A stretch of 64,000 bases of DNA from Sphingomonas_D zeicaulis (GTDB lineage: Bacteria; Pseudomonadota; Alphaproteobacteria; Sphingomonadales; Sphingomonadaceae): assembly GCF_050433225.1 (NCBI RefSeq), contig NZ_JBNPXQ010000002.1, forward strand, positions 310,001 through 374,000, in the 5' to 3' direction. Positions 42,157-51,258 of the stretch are shown piece by piece; the stretch's first letter is position 1, and each line of letters begins with the position of its first letter. The notes under the pieces are model-generated. The model was not told the origin of the DNA, made no database searches, and worked only from the letters and a program-made list of their open reading frames with translations. The position numbers and the translations under genes were made by a program.

Positions 42157-42175
42157 CGGATTGCAGGCATTAGAG

Positions 42176-42200
42176 ATCCGGCGGGTGTTGCCCGCCGGAT
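42176..42200. terminator. Hairpin between convergent ahpF and TPR gene
   Basis: Perfect 10-bp stem ATCCGGCGGG / CCCGCCGGAT with loop TGTTG, between two convergent stops. Confidence 0.65.
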
Positions 42201-42220
42201 GCTCCCTCATTCCCGAACGA

Positions 42221-43609
42221 TCAGTGGATCAGCGCCAGCGCGGCATTGCGCTCCAAGGCCCGCGGATTGAGCTTCACCGCTTCCTGACGCGCGGCTTCCG
42301 CTTCTTCCTTGCGGCCCAGCATCGTCTGCGCGTCGGCCGCGACCAGCCAGGTCAGCGACGAGCGCCATTTTGATTCGAGCACCGGTTTCAGAGTCGCCAG
42401 CGCCGCGTCAGGCTGGGCATTGGCGAGTTGCGCTGCGGCCAGCTGCGTCAGCGCTTCGCCGAACGGCCGCTCGGCGGCGTTAAGCTTCGCCAACTCCAGT
42501 GCCCGCGCCGGATCGCCGAACGACAGATAATGGTCGATCGCGTGGCCCCACGCCGCCTGCGGCAACGCTGCCAGGCGTCGTTCCCATTCGGCGCCTGCGC
42601 GCGCTGCCCATGCCTCGCTGTCGGCACGATCCCCCATCGCGCGATAGACGCCGGCGACGGCGTCCATCATGTCTGGATGGTCGCTGCGCTGGGCGAGCGC
42701 GGTGAAGCGCTTGAGCGCACCGGGCAGGTCGCCCTTCAGCGCCTGCATCTTGGCGATGCGGGATTCGATCCGCCAGTCGCCCGGAAAACGCCGATTCGCT
42801 TCGGCAAAATGCTTCGCCGCATCGTCCCACCGGCCGCGATCGAAATCGATCAACCCGCGCTGGAGCTCGAACCAGCCGCGCTGTTCGAAGGCGGGGCCGG
42901 TGACCAGCCACTCCGCCTCGTTCAGATAGGCGATCGCCTTGTCATGATCGCCGGTGCGCCAGAACCAGGTCGATAGACGCAGCAGATTGTCATAGCCGCC
43001 CTGCTCACGCTCGATCCGCCGATAGGTGACAAGGGCCGCATCGTAACGGCCGCGGTAGAAATCCAGGTCGGCACGGTCGGCATCGATGGCGGCGCGCTCC
43101 AGCTTGTTGGGGCCGACCGCGATCGAGTCGACGGATTTCAGATCGGGCTCGACCGCCGACAAGCGGTGGACATGAAAGTTGAACGCAATCCGTTCCCAGT
43201 GCGGGCCCAGCCGCTCATTCTCGGCACGCGCGAACGCGGCTGTAAGCGCCTGTTCGGCAGCGACGAGATCGTCGAGCCGGCCGGTCATCATTGCGCGCTC
43301 GATCCTCAGGCGAAGGATACGGTCGAGATGATCGGTCTTGGCCGGTAACCGGCCCTCGTCACCAAGGGCGCGGCGCTTGCCGTCGATCTCCGCCAGTGCG
43401 GCGGCGTAGGTCTCGGGCACGCCGATTTGGACGGGGCGCTTCCACGGAGGCGCCTCGCCGAAGCGATGGCCGTTGATCATGGTTTGCGCCGGCGGTGCCG
43501 CCGGCTCCCAAGGGCGCACGACGAAGAGTGTGGCGACCGAGGCCGCCGCACCCGCCATCAGCAGCAGCGACGGACGAGCCGGGCTGACTGCCGGTTGAGC
43601 ATTGGCCAT
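42221..43609 (-). CDS. TPR protein of the DUF4331 operon
   Basis: A 462-aa protein with one N-terminal membrane segment (LLLMAGAAASVATLFVV, about residues 15-31). It has many TPR-like helix pairs across about 85-455, for example DRADLDFYRGRYDAALVTY and GWFELQRGLIDFDRGRWDDA. It starts 7 bases after the lipoprotein gene, so it belongs to the DUF4331 operon. TPR partners of DUF4331 proteins are recurrent in other bacteria; the joint role is unknown. Confidence 0.8.
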   Translation of the reverse strand: MANAQPAVSPARPSLLLMAGAAASVATLFVVRPWEPAAPPAQTMINGHRFGEAPPWKRPVQIGVPETYAAALAEIDGKRRALGDEGRLPAKTDHLDRILRLRIERAMMTGRLDDLVAAEQALTAAFARAENERLGPHWERIAFNFHVHRLSAVEPDLKSVDSIAVGPNKLERAAIDADRADLDFYRGRYDAALVTYRRIEREQGGYDNLLRLSTWFWRTGDHDKAIAYLNEAEWLVTGPAFEQRGWFELQRGLIDFDRGRWDDAAKHFAEANRRFPGDWRIESRIAKMQALKGDLPGALKRFTALAQRSDHPDMMDAVAGVYRAMGDRADSEAWAARAGAEWERRLAALPQAAWGHAIDHYLSFGDPARALELAKLNAAERPFGEALTQLAAAQLANAQPDAALATLKPVLESKWRSSLTWLVAADAQTMLGRKEEAEAARQEAVKLNPRALERNAALALIH

Positions 43610-43616
43610 GACCCGA

Positions 43617-44342
43617 TCAGGCGGGCCTGGCGCAGGGAACCAGGCCAGCGCGGCGGAAGTCGTCGTCGAGCAGGGTGGCGAGGCCGGTCAGGTTGACCTT
43701 CATCTCAGGGATGAACATCCCAGTCGCATAGTCCACCGGCTTGCTGTCGTTATAGAGTGGCTGACGATTGCCCGACATCAGCACTGTCGACGTCACCGGA
43801 TTGCCCATCGAATCGACCGAAGCATAGTCGCTGAGCGGATTGGTCCGGAAGTTGAAGCCGCTGCCGGATCCCTCGGGCCGGACCGGGCCGAATGCGGTGC
43901 CGAGATAGGGGAAGTCCGGCCGGAACGGCTTGTCGTTCGCCGGCGGATTGAGCGCGAGCTTGGCGACGACGTCGCGCGGATGGCGCGTCAGATCGATGAA
44001 GAAATAGCCGAGCGCGAGGTCGGGCGTGGGATCCTGGAAGCGGCGGCCATTGGGATAACCGTTGGGCTTCGACGGGTCGAAGTGGACGACGTCTTCCTTG
44101 ATGAACTGCTCTACCGTCTTGCCGGGCAACAGATCCGGCGCGATGAGTTGCTGGAAGCAGGGCTCGATGTTGAGCGCGGTCGGCGTCGGCGTGCCCGGAG
44201 TGGGCGTGGGGGTCGGCGTGGGCGTGGGAGTCGGCGTGCCGCCACCACCGCCACCGCCACCGCCGCCGCTGTCGGCGGAACTGCAGGCGCTCACCGCGAA
44301 GGCGCACGCCGCGGCACAGACGAGAAGGATGGATTTCTTCAT
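43617..44342 (-). CDS. DUF4331-operon lipoprotein with poly-Gly/Pro-Thr linker
   Basis: A 241-aa protein starting MKKSILLVCAAACAFAVSAC: a lipoprotein signal with Cys20. Next is a run of ten Gly and a stretch of alternating Thr-Pro (about 36-55), a flexible spacer from the membrane. The folded part (about 58-241) contains FDPSKPNGYPNGRRFQDPTPD and RPDFPYLGTAFGP, which resemble the C-terminal part of longer DUF4331 proteins. It follows the DUF4331 gene by 2 bases, so together they look like a split DUF4331 protein. Confidence 0.75.
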   Translation of the reverse strand: MKKSILLVCAAACAFAVSACSSADSGGGGGGGGGGTPTPTPTPTPTPTPGTPTPTALNIEPCFQQLIAPDLLPGKTVEQFIKEDVVHFDPSKPNGYPNGRRFQDPTPDLALGYFFIDLTRHPRDVVAKLALNPPANDKPFRPDFPYLGTAFGPVRPEGSGSGFNFRTNPLSDYASVDSMGNPVTSTVLMSGNRQPLYNDSKPVDYATGMFIPEMKVNLTGLATLLDDDFRRAGLVPCARPA

Positions 44343-44344
44343 GA

Positions 44345-45013
44345 TCACAGCCCCGGCCGGATGCGGTTGGTAGCGACGGAGACGCCGAGGACATTGCTGC
44401 CGTTCAGCACATTGGGCTTGTCCGTCTCGATCGCGAAGCCGGAGACATTTCCGTTCGCGAAGAAATCGCGCGTGTTGACGAAGCGCAGGTCGCCGTTGGT
44501 GCGGGTGTTGTCGAGCCCGAGCACATCGAAGAAGAAGGGGTCCTCGAACAGGCCGGCCATGAAGCGCGTGCCGTTCTTGCTGAATTCCTTCTGCAGCGGC
44601 ACCACCACCGTCTCGCTCTCGAGCCCGGGCAGGCCCTTGGCCTGCACGCCCCACTGGCCCGCCGCGTTGGGCGCGAAGCGGAACTCGATGATTTTCTCGA
44701 TGGTGGAGATGTTGGCATCGTTCGAGATGCGAATCTGGTAGACCACATCGCGGTCGAACAGGCCGGGCGCTTCGGGCACATAGGGGCCGCCGAAGGTGAA
44801 GCACATCACGAACTTGGTGTCGGTCTGCCAGACGTAGATGTCGGCGATATCGGCGCCGCGATCGAGGATCGGCACGCTCGTCGGGCGACCGACACGCGAA
44901 CCTGGTTCATTATGGTCCGCGGCGACTACCGGCCGCTCGACGAACAATATGGCCGCGGTGCAGGCGACGATAACGCCGCCCATCAGGCCATTTATCAGCG
45001 AAGTCATGCGCAT
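44345..45013 (-). CDS. DUF4331 family exported protein
   Basis: A 222-aa protein with a signal-like N-terminus (INGLMGGVIVACTAAILFV). It has the DUF4331 hallmarks ADHNEPGSRVGRPTSVP, DIADIYVWQTD and FMAGLFEDPFFFD. DUF4331 proteins are usually longer; this one covers mainly the N-terminal and middle parts, the rest being in the next gene. ATG 45013 or 45007 are both possible. Function of the family is not known. Confidence 0.82.
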   Translation of the reverse strand: MRMTSLINGLMGGVIVACTAAILFVERPVVAADHNEPGSRVGRPTSVPILDRGADIADIYVWQTDTKFVMCFTFGGPYVPEAPGLFDRDVVYQIRISNDANISTIEKIIEFRFAPNAAGQWGVQAKGLPGLESETVVVPLQKEFSKNGTRFMAGLFEDPFFFDVLGLDNTRTNGDLRFVNTRDFFANGNVSGFAIETDKPNVLNGSNVLGVSVATNRIRPGL

Positions 45014-45236
45014 CGAAAACCCCCGGTCGAAGGGACAGGCGCGGACGCCCTTCCCATGAACGCCCGACCCATTCAGTGCCACTCGTCACAGCTACGAGGG
45101 AACGCCAATGAAGTCTGCGGCTGCAACGACCCGGTTTTTCGAATTTTTTAAAGGATAGCGCGTGGTCGGCGCAACCGCCACCCCGAATCATAAGCTTGAC
45201 AAGGATCAAGCCTGGGGGCGCCGGTGCGGCGAACGA

Positions 45237-45434
45237 TCAGCGCCTTCGCGAAAAGAGGATCGCGACCAGCCCGACGACGAGAAGCACCGCGCCATTGTAG
45301 GTCCAGCGCGACTGATCGATCATGAAGCTGCTCGCCGGCCAGCGCACCAGCCCGGTTCCCTGACCGACCCACAGCAGCCCGACGACGAGCGCGACGATGC
45401 CCGCAATCAACGTCAGGGTCCGTATCGCGCGCAT
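45237..45434 (-). CDS. Small two-helix membrane protein
   Basis: A 65-aa protein with two predicted helices: LTLIAGIVALVVGLLWVG and GAVLLVVGLVAILFS. The sequence between, GTGLVRWPASSFMIDQSRW, is conserved in many small bacterial membrane proteins. Start chosen at 45434, where AAGGA is 8 bases upstream; ATGs at 45440 and 45443 are also open. Function unknown. Confidence 0.7.
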   Translation of the reverse strand: MRAIRTLTLIAGIVALVVGLLWVGQGTGLVRWPASSFMIDQSRWTYNGAVLLVVGLVAILFSRRR

Positions 45435-45459
45435 CGGCATCATCCTTTTTCATGCGGCA

Positions 45460-45486
45460 ACGGCCCGGTCTTGCCGACCGGGCCGT
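45460..45486 (-). terminator. Hairpin downstream of gltA
   Basis: Perfect 11-bp stem ACGGCCCGGTC / GACCGGGCCGT with loop TTGCC, about 60 bases after the gltA stop and before the small membrane gene. Confidence 0.65.
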
Positions 45487-45547
45487 GCCAGTGTGGCGCA
45501 TCCGCGCCCAGCCTGTCGAGCCGCGCCGGAGCGCGGCCCAGGCGCGA

Positions 45548-46834
45548 TCAACGATCGCCGACCGACAGATAGTCGCGCTGCGTCGGGCCGACATAGAGCT
45601 GGCGCGGACGGCCGATCTTCTGCGCCGGATCCGAGATCATCTCGTTCCACTGCGCGACCCAGCCGACGGTGCGGGCGAGCGCGAAGAGCACGGTAAACAT
45701 CGAGGTCGGGAAGCCGATCGCCGACAGGATCACGCCCGAGTAGAAATCGACATTCGGGTAGAGCTTCTTCTCGATGAAATAGTCATCCTTGAGCGCGATC
45801 TGTTCAAGCTCGCGGGCCACGTCGAAGATCGGATCGGTCACGCCCAGCTTGTTGAGCACGTCGGTCGCGGTCTTCTGCATCACCTTCGCGCGCGGGTCGA
45901 AATTCTTGTACACGCGGTGGCCGAAGCCCATCAGGCGGAACGGATCGTCCTTGTTCTTGGCGCGGGCGATATATTCCGGGATCTTTTCCACGGTGCCGAT
46001 CTCGCGAAGCATGTTGAGCGCCGCTTCGTTGGCGCCGCCATGCGCCGGGCCCCACAGGCAGGCGATGCCGGCCGCGATGCACGCGAACGGATTGGCGCCC
46101 GACGAGCCGGCGAGACGAACGGTCGAGGTCGACGCGTTCTGCTCATGGTCGGCGTGGAGGATGAAGATCTTGTCCATCGCATCGACGATGATCGGATCGA
46201 CGACATATTCCTCGGCGGGGACGCTGAAGGTCATCCGCAGGAAGTTGGCGGTGTAGCTGAGATCGTTGTTCGGATAGACGAACGGCTGGCCGACGGAATA
46301 TTTGTAAGCCATCGCTGCGATCGTCGGCATCTTCGCGATCAGCCGGTGGATCGCGATCATCCGCTGCTGCGGATCGGCGATGTCGGTCGAGTCGTGATAG
46401 AAGGCCGAAAGCGCGCCGACCACGCCGCACATGATCGCCATCGGGTGCGCATCGCGACGGAAGCCACGGTAGAAGGTGGCGAGCTGCTCGTGCAGCATGG
46501 TGTGGCGGGTGATGGTGTTGCTGAACTTGTCGAGCTCATCGCCGGTCGGCAGTTCACCGTTGATCAGCAGATAGGCGACTTCCATGAAGCTCGACTTCTC
46601 GGCGAGCTGGTCAATCGGATAGCCGCGGTGGAGCAGGATGCCCGCATCGCCATCGATGTAGGTCAGCGCCGATTCGCACGACGCCGTCGAGGTGAAGCCC
46701 GGATCGTAGGTGAAAGCGCCCGTCTCCGCGTACAGCTTGCGGATGTCGATGACATCCGGACCAACGCTGCCGGACAGGACCGGATAGTCCTTGTTCGCCC
46801 CGCCAATCGTCAGTTGCGCTTTCTGGTCACCCAT
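45548..46834 (-). CDS. gltA: Citrate synthase
   Basis: A 428-aa type II (hexameric-type) citrate synthase that condenses oxaloacetate and acetyl-CoA. Active-site features are visible: the His region ILHADHEQNASTSTVR, the second His near LMGFGHRVYKNFDPRA and the Asp near NVDFYSGVIL. ATG 46834 is preferred since GGAG lies 6 bases upstream; ATG 46846 is also open. It starts 25 bases after gltX on the same strand and may be co-transcribed. Confidence 0.95.
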   Translation of the reverse strand: MGDQKAQLTIGGANKDYPVLSGSVGPDVIDIRKLYAETGAFTYDPGFTSTASCESALTYIDGDAGILLHRGYPIDQLAEKSSFMEVAYLLINGELPTGDELDKFSNTITRHTMLHEQLATFYRGFRRDAHPMAIMCGVVGALSAFYHDSTDIADPQQRMIAIHRLIAKMPTIAAMAYKYSVGQPFVYPNNDLSYTANFLRMTFSVPAEEYVVDPIIVDAMDKIFILHADHEQNASTSTVRLAGSSGANPFACIAAGIACLWGPAHGGANEAALNMLREIGTVEKIPEYIARAKNKDDPFRLMGFGHRVYKNFDPRAKVMQKTATDVLNKLGVTDPIFDVARELEQIALKDDYFIEKKLYPNVDFYSGVILSAIGFPTSMFTVLFALARTVGWVAQWNEMISDPAQKIGRPRQLYVGPTQRDYLSVGDR

Positions 46835-46859
46835 ATTCTGCTCCATCTATGTGGTTGCG

Positions 46860-48308
46860 TCAGGCGCGCTGGTCGGCAGCGGTCAGGCTGTCGTCCAACC
46901 GACCGAGCGACTCATCGCGCCCGAGCAGCACCAGCACGTCAAAAATCCCCGGCGAGGTCGAACGCCCGGTGAGCGCCGCTCGAAGCGGCTGCGCCACCTT
47001 GCCGAGACCGATACCGGCATCCTCTGCGACCCCGCGCACCGCCTCTTCGAGAGCCGGCACGGTCCATTCAGGAACCGCACCGATCGCCTCGCGGGTCTTG
47101 CCCAGGAGCGTTAGCGCGTCACCCATTAACAGCGCCGATGCCTTCTCGTCGAGCGAAAGCGGGCGCTTGTCGAACAGGAAAGCGGCACCTTGCGCAAGCT
47201 CGACCAGGGATTTGGCACGCGGTTTGAGCCCGGGCATCGCGGCGGCGAGAAGCGCCTGTTCGGCAGCGTCGGGCGTGCGGCCGATCTGCGCCTCGACATG
47301 CGGCAATGTCGCCTGCACCAGGCGCGCATCGTCAGCCTCCCGGATGTAATGGCCGTTGAGGTTTTCCAGCTTCTTGAGGTCGAAGCGCGAGGGCGAGCGG
47401 CCGACGCCCGCAAGGTCGAACCATTCGGTCGCCTGCGCGCGGCTGATGATCTCGGCATCTCCATGGCCCCAGCCGAGCCGCAGCAGATAGTTGGACAGCG
47501 CCTCGGGCAGCACGCCCAGCTCGTCGCGGTAGGATTCAACGCCGGTGGCGCCGTGGCGCTTGGACATCTTGGCGCCGTCATGCCCGTGGATCAGCGGCAC
47601 ATGGGCGTAGACCGGCTCGGGCCAACCCATCGCGCGGATCACCGCGAGCTGGCGGAAGGCGTTGTTGAGATGGTCGTCGCCGCGGATGACGTGGGTGACA
47701 CCCATGTCATGATCGTCGACCACCACCGCGAGCATGTAGGTGGGCGTGCCATCCGACCGGAGCAGAACGAAATCGTCGAGCTCTGCGTTGCGCACGGTCA
47801 CCCTGCCCTGCACGCGGTCCTCGATCACCGTCTCGCCCTCGACCGTCGCCTTGATGCGCACGACATAGGGCGCGCCCTCGGGCGCTTCGGACGGATCGCG
47901 GTCACGCCAGCGGCCATCATAGCGCATCGGCTGCTTGTTAGCGCGTTGCTCGGCGCGCATCGCCTCCAGTTCCTCGGCGGTGGCGAAGCATTTATAAGCC
48001 TTGCCTTCAGCGAGAAGCTGGTTTGCAACTTCCGCATGGCGATCGGCGCGGGCGAACTGGAACACGGTCTCACCGTCCCAGTCCAGCTCCAGCCAGCGCA
48101 TCGAATCGAGGATTTTGTCGATCGCATCCTGCGTGGAGCGGACACGATCGGTGTCCTCGATCCTTAGCAGGAACTTGCCGCCGTGATGGCGGGCGAACAG
48201 CCAGTTGAACAGCGCGGTGCGCGCGCCGCCGATGTGCAGGAACCCCGTGGGGGAAGGCGCGAACCGCGTGATGACGGCGCTACCGGTGGCTTCGTGACTT
48301 GCGCTCAA
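46860..48308 (-). CDS. gltX: Glutamate-tRNA ligase, probable TTG start
   Basis: A 482-aa class I synthetase. The HIGH motif lies in RFAPSPTGFLHIGGART, KMSKR in GAKMSKRHGATG, and the anticodon-binding helices in the C-terminal third. It charges tRNA-Glu. There is no suitable ATG: the open frame reaches 48446, but upstream codons encode non-homologous sequence. A TTG at 48308 has GGGAG 9 bases upstream and leaves the expected short N-terminus (LSASHEATGSAVITRF). Divergent from comEC. Confidence 0.93.
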   Translation of the reverse strand: MSASHEATGSAVITRFAPSPTGFLHIGGARTALFNWLFARHHGGKFLLRIEDTDRVRSTQDAIDKILDSMRWLELDWDGETVFQFARADRHAEVANQLLAEGKAYKCFATAEELEAMRAEQRANKQPMRYDGRWRDRDPSEAPEGAPYVVRIKATVEGETVIEDRVQGRVTVRNAELDDFVLLRSDGTPTYMLAVVVDDHDMGVTHVIRGDDHLNNAFRQLAVIRAMGWPEPVYAHVPLIHGHDGAKMSKRHGATGVESYRDELGVLPEALSNYLLRLGWGHGDAEIISRAQATEWFDLAGVGRSPSRFDLKKLENLNGHYIREADDARLVQATLPHVEAQIGRTPDAAEQALLAAAMPGLKPRAKSLVELAQGAAFLFDKRPLSLDEKASALLMGDALTLLGKTREAIGAVPEWTVPALEEAVRGVAEDAGIGLGKVAQPLRAALTGRSTSPGIFDVLVLLGRDESLGRLDDSLTAADQRA

Positions 48309-48398
48309 CCGCGCTTGCTCCCAGAAACTGGCGATATGGACATGATCGTTCGGCGACGCCCCTAGCATGGCATATGCGCCGCGACAAACCGTGCTCCG

Positions 48399-50552
48399 GT
48401 GAACCTTGCGGCGGCGTTCAGGGGCGTAATCAATTCCCTGGAACAAAAGCTTTTTCTGGAGCGGGACCAGCTCGCTTTGTGGCTGCCCGTGGCCTTGGGC
48501 GGCGGCATTGCCGCCTGGTTCGCGCTGCCCGGTGCCCCCGCCTGGGTTGCGTGGATCGCGGCGGCGGGGGGACTCGGTGCCGCCGGGTTCGCGGCCGGAG
48601 CCGGCGGCCGGATCGGCCGGGCGATGCTCGTCGCCGGGCTGCTCGCGGCGATCGGCTGCGCGCTGGTGTGGGCACGGGCCGAATGGCGCACCGCGCCTGT
48701 GCTGGGCCGGCCGACCGTCACCACCGTCACCGGCACGATCGAGCGCGCGCAGCCGCTGCCCGCGCGTGATGCGGTGCGGCTGACGCTGGCTACCGGCGGA
48801 ACCGATGGTTTGCCGCCACGCGTGCGCATCTCAGTCCCCGAGGATCAGGCGGTGCCGATGTTCCGCGTCGGAGAGCGGGTGACAGCACGGGCCCGGTTGG
48901 TGCCGCCGCCCTCCGCCGCGGTGCCGGGCGCCTATGACTATGCGCGCGTCGCCTGGTTCGACGGCATCGGGGGCACCGGTAGCGTGTTGGGCGATATCAC
49001 ACGATTGTCGCCGCCGGGCGCCGGCACACTGCCCACGCGCGATCGGCTCTCAGCGCATATCCGCGCGCAACTGCCTGCAGCAGAGGGTGGCATCGCCGCG
49101 GCGCTCGCCACCGGCGACCAGGGTGCGATTCCGGACGAGGATGCGGAGGCGATGCGCCGATCCGGCCTTGCGCATCTGCTGTCGATCAGCGGTCTGCACA
49201 TCACCGCGATGTTCGCGGGCGTCTCGCTGCTCGTGCTGCGGCTGCTCGCGCTGAGCCCGTGGTTAGCGCTTCGCGCGCCGCTGCTGCTGGTCGCGACCGC
49301 GGCAGGCGCGTTGGCCGCGTGCGGCTATACTTGGCTGTCGGGCGCCGAGATCCCGACGATCCGCTCGCTGGTCGCGGCGCTGCTGATCGCACTCGCGATC
49401 GCGCTGGGACGCGAGGCGGTGACCTTGCGGCTGGTCGCTGCCGGGGCGCTGATCGTGCTGCTGCTCTGGCCGGAGGCGATCGCCGGCCCCAGCTTCCAGC
49501 TCAGCTTTGCTGCGATCACCGCGATCGTGGCGCTGCACGAGCATCCGCGCGTGCGCAGCTGGTTCGAGCGACGCGAGGAGGGCCGAGGCATGCGCCTGCT
49601 GCGCGGGCTGGCATCGCTGCTGCTGACCGGACTGGTGGTGGAGATCGCGCTGTCGCCGATCGCGCTGTTCCATTTCCACCGCTCGGGTCTCTATGGCGCG
49701 CTCGCCAACATCGTCGCAATCCCGTGGACGACCTTCGTCACGATGCCGCTGGAGGCGGCGGCGCTGATTCTCGACGGCATCGGCGCGCTTATCGGAATTG
49801 AGGGGATGGGCACGCCCGCCTGGTGGCTGACCGGACAGTCGCTAAGCCTGCTGCTGTGGCTGGCGCATGCCGTGGCCAATGCGCCCGGTTCGGTGACCGC
49901 GCTGCCGGTGGCGCCCAGGGCCGCGCTGGCGCTGGCGGTTGTCGGCGGGCTGTGGATGGGGCTGTGGAAAAGTCGGTGGAGATGGTGGGGGGCGGTGCCC
50001 GCCGCTGTCGGCATGCTCTGGATGGCGTTCGCTCCCACACCCGATCTGCTCGTGACGGGCGATGGTCGCCATCTCGCGCTGATCGATTTGGACGGCCGCC
50101 CTGCGCTGCTGCGCGCGCGGGCAGGGGATTATGTGCGCCAGACCTTGTCGGAAACCGCGGGCTATGATGGCGAACCGACCGCGCTGGAGGAATTGCCCGG
50201 CGCGCGCTGCAACGCCGATCTCTGTACGGTGGACATCGTGCGAGGCGGCGGCGCGTGGCGGCTTCTGGCGACGCGCAGCACCTATGCGGTGCCGGTAGAG
50301 GAGATGGTGGCGGCCTGTGCGGCGGCGGATATCGTTGTCAGCGAACGCTGGCTGCCGCGCCGGTGCACGCCGCGATGGCTGAAGCTCGATCGCAACCTGC
50401 TAGCGCGGACGGGCGGAGTGGCGATCTATCTCGGTCAGCGCCGGGCGGTGACGGTGGCGGACGCGAATGGCGCGCATCCGTGGGGCGTGAGGGCGCCGGT
50501 CGACGCGGGCCCGCCCCGGCCATGCGGGCATGGCTGGGGGCGGGCGTGCTGA
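48399..50552 (+). CDS. ComEC/Rec2-family DNA-uptake membrane protein
   Basis: A 717-aa polytopic protein with GTG start. After an N-terminal two-to-three-helix region and an OB-like DUF4131 part (about 85-190) comes the competence domain: GDQGAIPDEDAEAMRRSGLAHLL, then LLSISGLHITAMFAGVS, with multiple helices. The C-terminal beta-lactamase-like domain found in longer ComEC proteins is reduced or absent. ComEC forms the inner-membrane channel for transforming DNA. No other com genes are here. Confidence 0.88.
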   Translation: MNLAAAFRGVINSLEQKLFLERDQLALWLPVALGGGIAAWFALPGAPAWVAWIAAAGGLGAAGFAAGAGGRIGRAMLVAGLLAAIGCALVWARAEWRTAPVLGRPTVTTVTGTIERAQPLPARDAVRLTLATGGTDGLPPRVRISVPEDQAVPMFRVGERVTARARLVPPPSAAVPGAYDYARVAWFDGIGGTGSVLGDITRLSPPGAGTLPTRDRLSAHIRAQLPAAEGGIAAALATGDQGAIPDEDAEAMRRSGLAHLLSISGLHITAMFAGVSLLVLRLLALSPWLALRAPLLLVATAAGALAACGYTWLSGAEIPTIRSLVAALLIALAIALGREAVTLRLVAAGALIVLLLWPEAIAGPSFQLSFAAITAIVALHEHPRVRSWFERREEGRGMRLLRGLASLLLTGLVVEIALSPIALFHFHRSGLYGALANIVAIPWTTFVTMPLEAAALILDGIGALIGIEGMGTPAWWLTGQSLSLLLWLAHAVANAPGSVTALPVAPRAALALAVVGGLWMGLWKSRWRWWGAVPAAVGMLWMAFAPTPDLLVTGDGRHLALIDLDGRPALLRARAGDYVRQTLSETAGYDGEPTALEELPGARCNADLCTVDIVRGGGAWRLLATRSTYAVPVEEMVAACAAADIVVSERWLPRRCTPRWLKLDRNLLARTGGVAIYLGQRRAVTVADANGAHPWGVRAPVDAGPPRPCGHGWGRAC

Positions 50553-50614
50553 GGGTTGGGATGAAGCGCATGAGCGGCCATCGAGCCCGCCCATATGGTG
50601 CTCCACCGCTTGAT

Positions 50615-50637
50615 CCCCTCCTCGAGAGGAGGAGGGG
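50615..50637. terminator. Hairpin between convergent comEC-like and cyclophilin genes
   Basis: CCCCTCCTC pairs with a GAGGAGG-containing arm around a two-base centre, between convergent stops. Perfect over seven pairs, extended imperfectly. Confidence 0.5.
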
Positions 50638-50646
50638 AGGAGAGGT

Positions 50647-51111
50647 TCAGGCGACAGTCGCCTTGACGATCTTGCCCGGCGCGCGCGGCGGTTCGCCCTT
50701 GGGGATGCCGTCGACGAACTCCATGCCGCTCTCGACCACGCCCCACACCGTGTACTGGCGATCGAGGAAGGTCGCGTCGGCCAGGCAGATGAAGAACTGG
50801 CTGTTGGCGCTGTTCGGGTTGGACGAGCGGGCCATCGAGCAGACACCGCGGACGTGGGGCTCGGCGTTGAATTCGGCCTTGAGGTCGGGCTTCTCGGAGC
50901 CGCCCATGCCGGTGCCGGTCGGGTCGCCGCCCTGCGCCATGAAGCCGGCGATGACGCGATGGAAGATCACGCCGTCGTAAAAGCCTTCATTGGCCAGCTC
51001 GACGATGCGGGCGACATGGCCCGGGGCGAGATCCGGACGGAGGCGGATCACGACATCGCCATTATCCTTCTCGTTGCCATTATCGAGGGTGAAGGTCAGA
51101 GTCTCGGCCAC
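50647..51111 (-). CDS. Peptidyl-prolyl cis-trans isomerase, cyclophilin type
   Basis: A 154-aa cytoplasmic cyclophilin (PpiB-like). Catalytic and cyclosporin-site residues are visible: FYDGVIFHRVIAGFMAQGGD, the central ARSSNPNSANSQFFI and a tail RQYTVWGVV. It speeds prolyl isomerisation in folding. GTG start at 51111 with AGGAGA upstream gives VAETLTFTL; the longer open frame is upstream noise. Confidence 0.92.
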   Translation of the reverse strand: MAETLTFTLDNGNEKDNGDVVIRLRPDLAPGHVARIVELANEGFYDGVIFHRVIAGFMAQGGDPTGTGMGGSEKPDLKAEFNAEPHVRGVCSMARSSNPNSANSQFFICLADATFLDRQYTVWGVVESGMEFVDGIPKGEPPRAPGKIVKATVA

Positions 51112-51258
51112 TTGGCTCTCCTGCGTGCTTGGAAGCGGCCGATATAGGCGCTTGCGCGTTGGTGGGAAGCCTCGTTCGCGGCGGGGCCCCGTACGTGGCA
51201 TTGCCTTCGCACTCGCAGCACGCCAAAGAGGCCCTTCGGCCAGCCAGGGAGGATCAGG

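Noticed and set aside
44180..44275. Short-period repeat that might be mistaken for a CRISPR or microsatellite array
   Set aside because: It encodes the Gly and Thr-Pro linker of the lipoprotein in frame; there are no spacers.
51112..51258. Magnesium riboswitch before mgtE
   Set aside because: The region is only 147 bp, shared with a divergent promoter, and shows no M-box-like helices by eye.
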